Shown piece by piece: positions 31,965 through 36,932 of a DNA stretch of 36,932 bases; the stretch's first letter is position 1, and each line of letters begins with the position of its first letter. This stretch comes from Planctomycetaceae bacterium. GTDB taxonomy: Bacteria; Planctomycetota; Planctomycetia; Pirellulales; Pirellulaceae. A program made the translations under genes and the position numbers. Where the stretch lies: contig PAQH01000123.1 in assembly GCA_002709225.1 (NCBI GenBank), forward strand, positions 1 through 36,932, written 5' to 3'. The notes under the pieces are model-generated. The model was not told the DNA's origin. It did not search any database and saw only the letters and a list, made by a program, of their open reading frames with translations.

Positions 31965-32047
31965 TCACAGTCACGAACGCTGCAGCGGTAAAGAGAGCCG
32001 GTCGACGTCCACCGCGAATCTCGTTTACGCGGCAGAGTTGCAGCGAC

Positions 32048-32392
32048 TCACAGTACGGCTCGGATGAACCAGATCGTTACCCACCAGGTACCAATGAAAC
32101 CGGCACCTACGACGACCATCGGGAGCAGCAGATAGGCGAGGAAAAACGGAACGCAGAGGAGCGACTGCAGCCAGGGCCAGGTCGTGAGCGATCCAAGTCG
32201 CATCCCCAGCCGCAAGGCGCCGTAACCGAGTACCCTGATCAGCAAGAAAACCATCACACCCGCTGGTAGGCTGACGAGCAGACAGCCGCACGTCAGCCAG
32301 CCGGCCTCCGCCGAGATCGCCGCCAAGCCAGCCGCCAGGGGACAGGCCAAGCCACCGATCAAAGCAGTTCCATCGGCATGGTTGACGGCCAT
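32048..32392 (-). CDS. Small hypothetical membrane protein
   Basis: This encodes 114 residues with three or four hydrophobic segments: about 10-28, 33-55 (LTCGCLLVSLPAGVMVFLLI) and 75-110 (LLCVPFFLAYLLLPMVVVGA). It has few charged residues and a consistent membrane-protein composition, while the plus-strand frame over the same bases is Arg/Gln/Pro-rich and not credible. It converges with the DUF2752 gene. I do not recognise the family. Two clear inverted repeats lie upstream of its start, in the spacer shared with the next gene. Confidence 0.6.
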   Translation of the reverse strand: MAVNHADGTALIGGLACPLAAGLAAISAEAGWLTCGCLLVSLPAGVMVFLLIRVLGYGALRLGMRLGSLTTWPWLQSLLCVPFFLAYLLLPMVVVGAGFIGTWWVTIWFIRAVL

Positions 32393-32501
32393 CGCTAGTT
32401 CTCACAATCGAGCCGGTCGGCGGGCAACGGCGTAATTTCATGGAACCGCGGCCGACCTGTTCACTCCAGGTGATTATGACGGATCGCAGCTGCTGATAGC
32501 A

Positions 32502-32531
32502 CTGTCAGGAAAAGAAAAGGTAGCCTGACAG
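32502..32531. promoter_or_regulatory. Hairpin CTGTCAGG...CCTGACAG
   Basis: A perfect 8-bp stem, 32502-32509 with 32524-32531, encloses a purine-rich 14-base loop. On the minus strand the loop is pyrimidine-rich. It lies in a divergent spacer, upstream of both genes, so an operator or leader hairpin is more likely than a terminator. Confidence 0.55.
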
Positions 32532-32553
32532 AATGGCCGGATGGAACCGCCGC

Positions 32554-32618
32554 GGTTACCTGAGTGAGACGGTCTACCCGCCAGCCACAGCGTATCAGCC
32601 ACTGAGCTTGAGGTAACC
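32554..32618. promoter_or_regulatory. Spaced inverted repeat GGTTACCT...AGGTAACC
   Basis: Two perfect 8-bp inverted copies lie at 32554-32561 and 32611-32618, 49 bases apart. Each copy contains the palindromic core GGTTACC or GGTAACC. The arrangement could be two operator sites or the base of a larger stem. It is 134 bases upstream of the SMP-30-like start. Confidence 0.45.
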
Positions 32619-32751
32619 TGGCGCTTTTCTGGTACCTGGAATTTCTGATCCGCAAAGGCCACACATCCAGCCAATGTTGGCTAGAATCATCAACGTTGAA
32701 TGACGCGTTGTTACAGCAAACTTTCCGTTTTTTGTCGATGAAAGAACTACT

Positions 32752-33654
32752 ATGACTTTTACTCGGTTCCCGCGTGTGCGGCTGTTGGTTTCCGCCGTCG
32801 TTTTCCTCGGTCTCGGCAGCACCGTGCTGGCAGCGGACCAGGAACAACTCTGGCAGGTGACGAAAGGTCTCGATGGCCCCGAAAGCGCGTACTACGACGC
32901 CGAGAGCGGATTTGTATTCCTCTCGCACGTCGGCAACGGCGGCGAGGACCAGGAGAAAAACGGCTTCATCTCCAAACTCACCCTGCAAGGAAAAATGGTC
33001 GAATTGAAGTGGTTTGAAGGCCTGCAAGATCCCAAGGGTTTGCGATCACACAAAGGGACATTGTGGGTCAGCGACGTCACGCGCATTGTGGCTGTCGACA
33101 TCAAGAGTGGCAAACAAGTGGAGGAAGTAGCGATTCAGGGTGCCGCATTCCTCAATGACCTGACAACCGGTCCCGATGGCACGGTCTACGTCGCCGACAT
33201 GGTCAAGAGCGCCGTTCACCAGTACAAGGGCGGAAAACAATCCGTCTTTGATTCGGGGGAACACCTGGAACATCCCAATGGGTTACTGGTGGTCGGTCAG
33301 ACACTCTACGTGGGCGCCTGGGGGACTGGATTCAATCCGGAAGATTTCTCGACCAAAGTCCTGGGGCGATTTTTCTCGGTCGACCTCAAGACCAAAAAGA
33401 AAACACTGATCACCCAGCAACCGACTGGGCATCTGGATGGTGTGGAGGTAGACGGCCAGGGCGGGTTCATTGTCACCGACTGGATCCACGGCAAGGTATT
33501 CCACATTACCAAGGCGGGTTCTGTCTCTTTGCTACAGCAATACGAGAAAGGTGCGGCAGATCATGCGTACCTCCCAGCCACACAAACACTGTTGTTACCG
33601 CATATGCTCGACAACACGCTGACGGCATTCAAACTGGGAAACCTGCCCAAGTAG
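32752..33654 (+). CDS. Secreted SMP-30/gluconolactonase-like beta-propeller
   Basis: This encodes 300 residues. A Sec signal (RVRLLVSAVVFLGLGSTVLA, ending about residue 28) precedes a six-bladed-propeller pattern: GLDGPESAYYDAESGFVFLS, GLQDPKGLRSHKGTLWVSDV, FLNDLTTGPDGTVYVADM, HLEHPNGLLVVGQTLYVG, HLDGVEVDGQGGFIVTDW and ADHAYLPATQTLLLPHML. The Glu in PES, the Asn in LNDL and PNG, and the Asp in HLDG occupy positions where SMP-30 relatives bind metal. Family members hydrolyse sugar lactones, but many secreted planctomycetal homologues are uncharacterised, so lactonase activity is only possible. It seems to be a single-gene unit with its own upstream regulatory spacer. Confidence 0.88.
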   Translation: MTFTRFPRVRLLVSAVVFLGLGSTVLAADQEQLWQVTKGLDGPESAYYDAESGFVFLSHVGNGGEDQEKNGFISKLTLQGKMVELKWFEGLQDPKGLRSHKGTLWVSDVTRIVAVDIKSGKQVEEVAIQGAAFLNDLTTGPDGTVYVADMVKSAVHQYKGGKQSVFDSGEHLEHPNGLLVVGQTLYVGAWGTGFNPEDFSTKVLGRFFSVDLKTKKKTLITQQPTGHLDGVEVDGQGGFIVTDWIHGKVFHITKAGSVSLLQQYEKGAADHAYLPATQTLLLPHMLDNTLTAFKLGNLPK

Positions 33655-33762
33655 TAGTGTGGCCAGCCTGGGCTCCAGTCAACAAGTGTCCCGCGAGCAA
33701 CTGCTGCGCACTAGCGAATCCCGTTCGACCGGCCGCCGCCCTGCGCGGAGACCGGTCGCAGC

Positions 33763-34217
33763 ATGACGCATATCAATGTCAACGGTGAAGTACACGAACT
33801 AGTTGATATAGCGGATACGACACCCTATGGATCTTGCGGGATCACTTGGGGCTGACCGGCACCAAATATGGATGTGGTATGTCGGAGTGCGGAGCCTGCA
33901 CCGTTCATATCAATGGCGCAGCCAGGCAATCTTGTGTCACGACTTTGAGCGAGGTCGCCGATGCGCACGTCGTCACCATCGAAGGACTCTCGGCCAATGG
34001 TTCCCACCCTGTTCAGAAAGCGTGGAAACAACACAGCGTGCCGCCATGCGGCTACTGCCAGGTCGGCCAAATAATGGCGGCCGCTGCGATGCTCCGCGAC
34101 AATACCAACCCGTCTGACGCAGACATCGATAACAGGATGTGGAATATCTGTCGTTGCGGAACGTATCCCCGCATCCGCGCTGCGGGAAAAAATGGCCGCC
34201 CAGGAGCTGCGGAAATG
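33763..34217 (+). pseudogene. 2Fe-2S subunit of a molybdenum hydroxylase (IorA-like), frameshifted
   Basis: The ATG at 33763 reads [21 protein letters not shown] and then needs a one-base shift near 33825 to continue as [18 protein letters not shown], the family sequence. All cluster cysteines are intact: CGMSECGAC plus a further Cys for the plant-type cluster, CGYCQVGQ and ICRCGTY for the second. A second shift near 34180-34190 is needed to reach the natural end [10 protein letters not shown], whose TGA overlaps the ATG of the next gene (ATGA at 34214-34217). The family is the small subunit of isoquinoline 1-oxidoreductase-type, xanthine-oxidase-family enzymes and passes electrons from the molybdenum site. 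With two frame breaks it should not make a full product. Confidence 0.8.
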
Positions 34218-36553
34218 AGTCCTACCAGCAAACAATCAACACTTCGACAGCTGTCCGTGCGACTTGAACCAACTGCCCACCGCAAAAGTCCAGGCCCCGC
34301 CGTGACCTCCGCGTTCTATCACGTCGGCACTTCCTGGCTGGTACTGCGGCAGGTTCACTGCTGCTGATGGGCAGGGGCTCTGACACACCCGCTTTTGCCG
34401 ACCCTGAACAGTTCGACGTGGAATCCTTCGCTCCCGATCTGTTTGTCTCCATCAATACCGACGATCGGGTTGATATTTTGGCACATCGATCGGAAACGGG
34501 AACGGGCGTTCGCACCGGTCTGCCACGCGTGCTGGCCGACGAACTGGAAGCCGACTGGGAACCAGTCCACATTGTGCAAGCCAAAGGGGACAAGAATCTG
34601 GGTGACCAAAATACGGATGGATCAAACACCGTCCGTTTCTTTTTCCAGACGATGCGAAGGGCGGGGGCTGTAGCCCGCACCATGCTGGAAACCGCGGCCG
34701 CGAACAAATGGGGAGTCGATGTCAGCGAATGTTTTGCCGAGACTCACCAGATCATTCACAGAGGTGCCGACCGGCGTATCGGATTCGGCGCGCTGGTCGA
34801 AATTGCCAGGACTCTGGAAGTTCCCGCTGTCGACCACTCACGTTAAAGCCGCGTGAAAAGTGGAAATATATTGGTAAAGATGCGCCGCTAGTCGATCTCG
34901 ATGACCTCGTCACCGGGAAAGCCATTGATGCTCGCCTGGAAAGCCAGCTGTTTGCCGTGATCGCACGGACGCCAGTCGGCGGCGGCAGAGTCAAGTCATG
35001 CGACGCGACTGCCGCCCGCAAGCTGCCCGGTGTGGTCGAGATCGTTCCACTTCCCAGATACCGCGGCCTGCCAGAATTCCAGCAACTGGGCGGTATCGCA
35101 GTCTGTGCCACCAGTACCTGGTCGGCCTGGCAAGGACGCGACGCACTCAGCATCGAATGGGACGATGGTCCCAACCGATCGTACGATAGCCAGGCGTTCG
35201 CGAAGGAGCTCGAAGCAACTGCCGCGCGACCAGGAACATCGCTGCGGGCCGCGGGAGACGCGCAAGCGGTACTCGAAGAGGCGGACCGTGTCATCCAGGC
35301 CGATTACTCGGTGCCGCATTTGGCGCTCGCTTCCATGGAGACCACATGTGCTGTGGCCGACGTGCAAACCGACAATTCGGGTCGTGTCACCAATTGCCAC
35401 ATCCTGGCCGCGACGCAGAATCCACAAGCGGTCCAGGAAGCGGTCGGCCGAGCCATGCGTATGCGCGGCGAGGATGTGTTGGTCAACGTGACACTATTGG
35501 GATCAGGATTTGGCCGCAAAAGTAAACCGGACTACTGTGTCGAAGCAGCTAGGTTGTCCCGCGAATTAAAGCGCCCCGTGCATGTCACCTGGACCCGGGA
35601 AGACGACCCGCGCCACGACTACTTCCACGCGATTTCCGATATCCACTGTGAAGGCGTTCTGAACGACGAAGGATAAATTACCGCCTGGCTACAACGGGCC
35701 GTTTATCCTTCGATTGATCAGCGCAGCAAACCCCGGATCAAGATGCCCGCCGTCTGGGAAGCGGAAATGGAGCATACCGACTTGCCCTATGACGTTCCCT
35801 ACCTGCGTCTGGAGGTGGGACGGGCGCGGTCGCACGTCCGCACCGGTTGGCTGCGATCGGTCTGCCACATCCAGCAAAACTTCACGGTCGCTTCCTTCAT
35901 CGACGAGCTGGCGCAGGCCGCCGGTCGAGACCCTCTCGAGTTTGTGTTGACAGCACTCGGTGACGACCGGCAACTCGACATGGCTGCTCTGGGGCTGAAC
36001 AATCGCGCTGCCGATCCCCAGCTCTACCCCTATGATAGCGGGCGTCTGAAAAACGTGTTGCGCCGCCCACAACGCAACCTGGCAGCGCAACACCAAACTA
36101 CCCCGAGGTCAGGACCTGGGACTCGCTTGCTGTCGGTCGTTTCTGGGCTACACCGCACATGTCGTCGAAGTCGCTGTGAGCCCGCAGGGACAACTCAGCA
36201 TTCCTCGAGTCTGGTGCTCGCTCGATTCCGGTACGATTGTCAGTCCTGACCGCGTACACGCGCAAGTTGACGGGGCCGCGATTGTGGCTGCCTCACACGT
36301 CCGTTGGGGGGAAGTCACCTTCCAGAACGGTCGTGCCCAGCAATCCAATTTCGACGACTTCCAAGTCGCCCGGATGAAAGACGCCCCCCGAGAAATTGTC
36401 GTCGATATCGTGGAGAGCACCGCGGCGCCTGCCGGAGTGGGTGAAACGGGGGTTGCCTCATCTGCCCCGGCACTATGCAACGCGATTTTTGCGGCTACCG
36501 GGAAACGCATTCGTGACCTGCCACTAAAGCACCACGATTTGTCCTGGACTTGA
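34214..36553 (+). pseudogene. Molybdopterin-binding large subunit (IorB-like), broken by frameshifts and a nonsense codon
   Basis: The ATG at 34214 opens a short frame. A shift near 34300 is needed to reach the Tat signal [18 protein letters not shown], followed by FAPDLFVSINTDDRVDILAH and DTDGSNTVRFF. Another shift near 34840 joins KWKYIGKDAPLVDLDDLVTG, LGGIAVCATSTWSAWQGRDA, VNVTLLGSGFGRKSKPDY and VTWTREDDPRHDY. The codon after DEG at 35674-35676 is TAA where relatives usually have Lys; the same frame resumes as ITAWLQRAVYPSIDQ. A further shift between about 36065 and 36110 leads to GYTAHVVEVAVSPQGQ, QSNFDDFQVAR and PALCNAIFAATGKRIRDLP, the normal C-terminus. Four lesions over otherwise full-length sequence point to a recently inactivated gene, or to poor local assembly. 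Confidence 0.82.
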
Positions 36554-36932
36554 CGCAAACAACAAAGCCAGCAACGGCCGGTAATGACCGCGGTGGCGGC
36601 AGGCCTGGGCGGAGGGACTGCCACCGAGGATTACGATGTGCGGGCAACCTGCGCAGGGTTCCCGCCAGTGGGGTGTGAACCGGTCTCCTGGGCCAAGAAC
36701 GTCTGGACTAAAATTGACGAAAAAGGGACCGGTGTCGCGCTGACACCTCGTCACTACTGTCCCGTTGCGCAACACATCTGGAAGGAAAAAGCGGATGCAT
36801 CTATCTTTTCACTTTTTCCATTACACGCGAAGATTCCGCTGATCCGGCTGTCCAAGTGCTCAGTCAATGAGGTGCTCCCCCGGTCGTCGAGTAGTGCCGC
36901 CGGAGAACCGGGTTCCAGCGGTGCCCGCGACA
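36554..36932 (+). other. Right-edge segment with a possible partial open frame
   Basis: From an ATG at 36584 a frame stays open for 116 codons to the edge of the window. The product (beginning MTAVAAGLGGGTATEDYD, later VGCEPVSWAKNVWTKIDEK) matches no family I know, and its later part is Ser/Arg-rich. No good ribosome-binding site is seen. An open frame of this length can arise by chance in GC-rich DNA, and the stretch follows a broken gene, so it may be non-coding or another decayed remnant. Confidence 0.2.

Larger units (their letters stand above)
32393..32751. promoter_or_regulatory. Divergent spacer with two inverted repeats
   Basis: These 359 bases separate the small minus-strand membrane gene from the SMP-30-like gene. 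They hold two perfect 8-bp inverted repeats (listed separately) and no credible gene; the open minus-strand frame here is the tail of a shadow of the next gene. A GAAAGAA sequence at 32740-32746 may serve as ribosome-binding site for the gene at 32752. Confidence 0.55.

Noticed and set aside
1..36932. tRNA, rRNA, CRISPR array, insertion sequence, phage or riboswitch
   Set aside because: I looked for cloverleaf arms, regularly spaced repeats, transposase motifs and terminal inverted repeats and saw none I could support.

Overview
The window reads as chromosomal DNA from a bacterium of the phylum Planctomycetota. It is dense in families typical of that phylum: secreted proteins carrying the planctomycetal cytochrome and dehydrogenase-like modules (DUF1587/1592/1595/1588/1585, DUF1549/DUF1553), Tat-exported DUF1552 and DUF1501 partners, PVC-type beta-propeller/c-type-cytochrome proteins, PPC-domain proteins and secreted five-bladed-propeller glycosidase-like proteins. 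The phylum is inferred from gene content; no rRNA or tRNA gene was found.

Layout. Bases 1-3250 hold the end of an uncharacterised lipocalin-like protein with a strong hairpin behind it, a broken minus-strand membrane-protein gene, msrP (periplasmic methionine-sulfoxide reductase, molybdenum cofactor) overlapping a small membrane protein, and a second broken minus-strand membrane-protein gene. Bases 3253-7047 are a DUF1592-DUF1552 operon. Bases 7143-13486 hold a DUF1549/DUF1553 protein transcribed divergently from a DUF1501-PPC operon, with repeats and a palindrome between them. Bases 13582-20105 hold a secreted glycosidase-like propeller (minus), a 1054-residue propeller/HEAT/cytochrome/discoidin/cytochrome protein (plus) and an L-rhamnonate dehydratase (minus). 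Bases 20459-25987 encode one 1842-residue protein joining a neutral-ceramidase-like domain to a PVC propeller, HEAT repeats, a c-type haem domain, a carbohydrate-binding-like domain and more HEAT repeats. After it come another propeller protein (minus), two consecutive secreted zinc-peptidase-like proteins, a CD225/dispanin plus DUF2752 membrane pair, a small minus-strand membrane protein and an SMP-30-like propeller. Bases 33763-36553 are a two-subunit molybdenum hydroxylase (IorA/IorB type) broken by several frameshifts and one nonsense codon.

How the genes fit together. Most intact products carry Sec or Tat signals, so the region largely encodes cell-envelope machinery. The recurring theme is breakdown of complex glycans or glycolipids (glycosidase-like propellers, rhamnonate dehydratase, a ceramidase-like domain, a carbohydrate-binding-like domain) together with c-type-haem redox proteins. 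Substrate is inferred and not shown by the sequence. The strongest candidate for something new is the 1842-residue fusion. The three broken loci lie in the outer parts of the window, while the very long central genes are intact.
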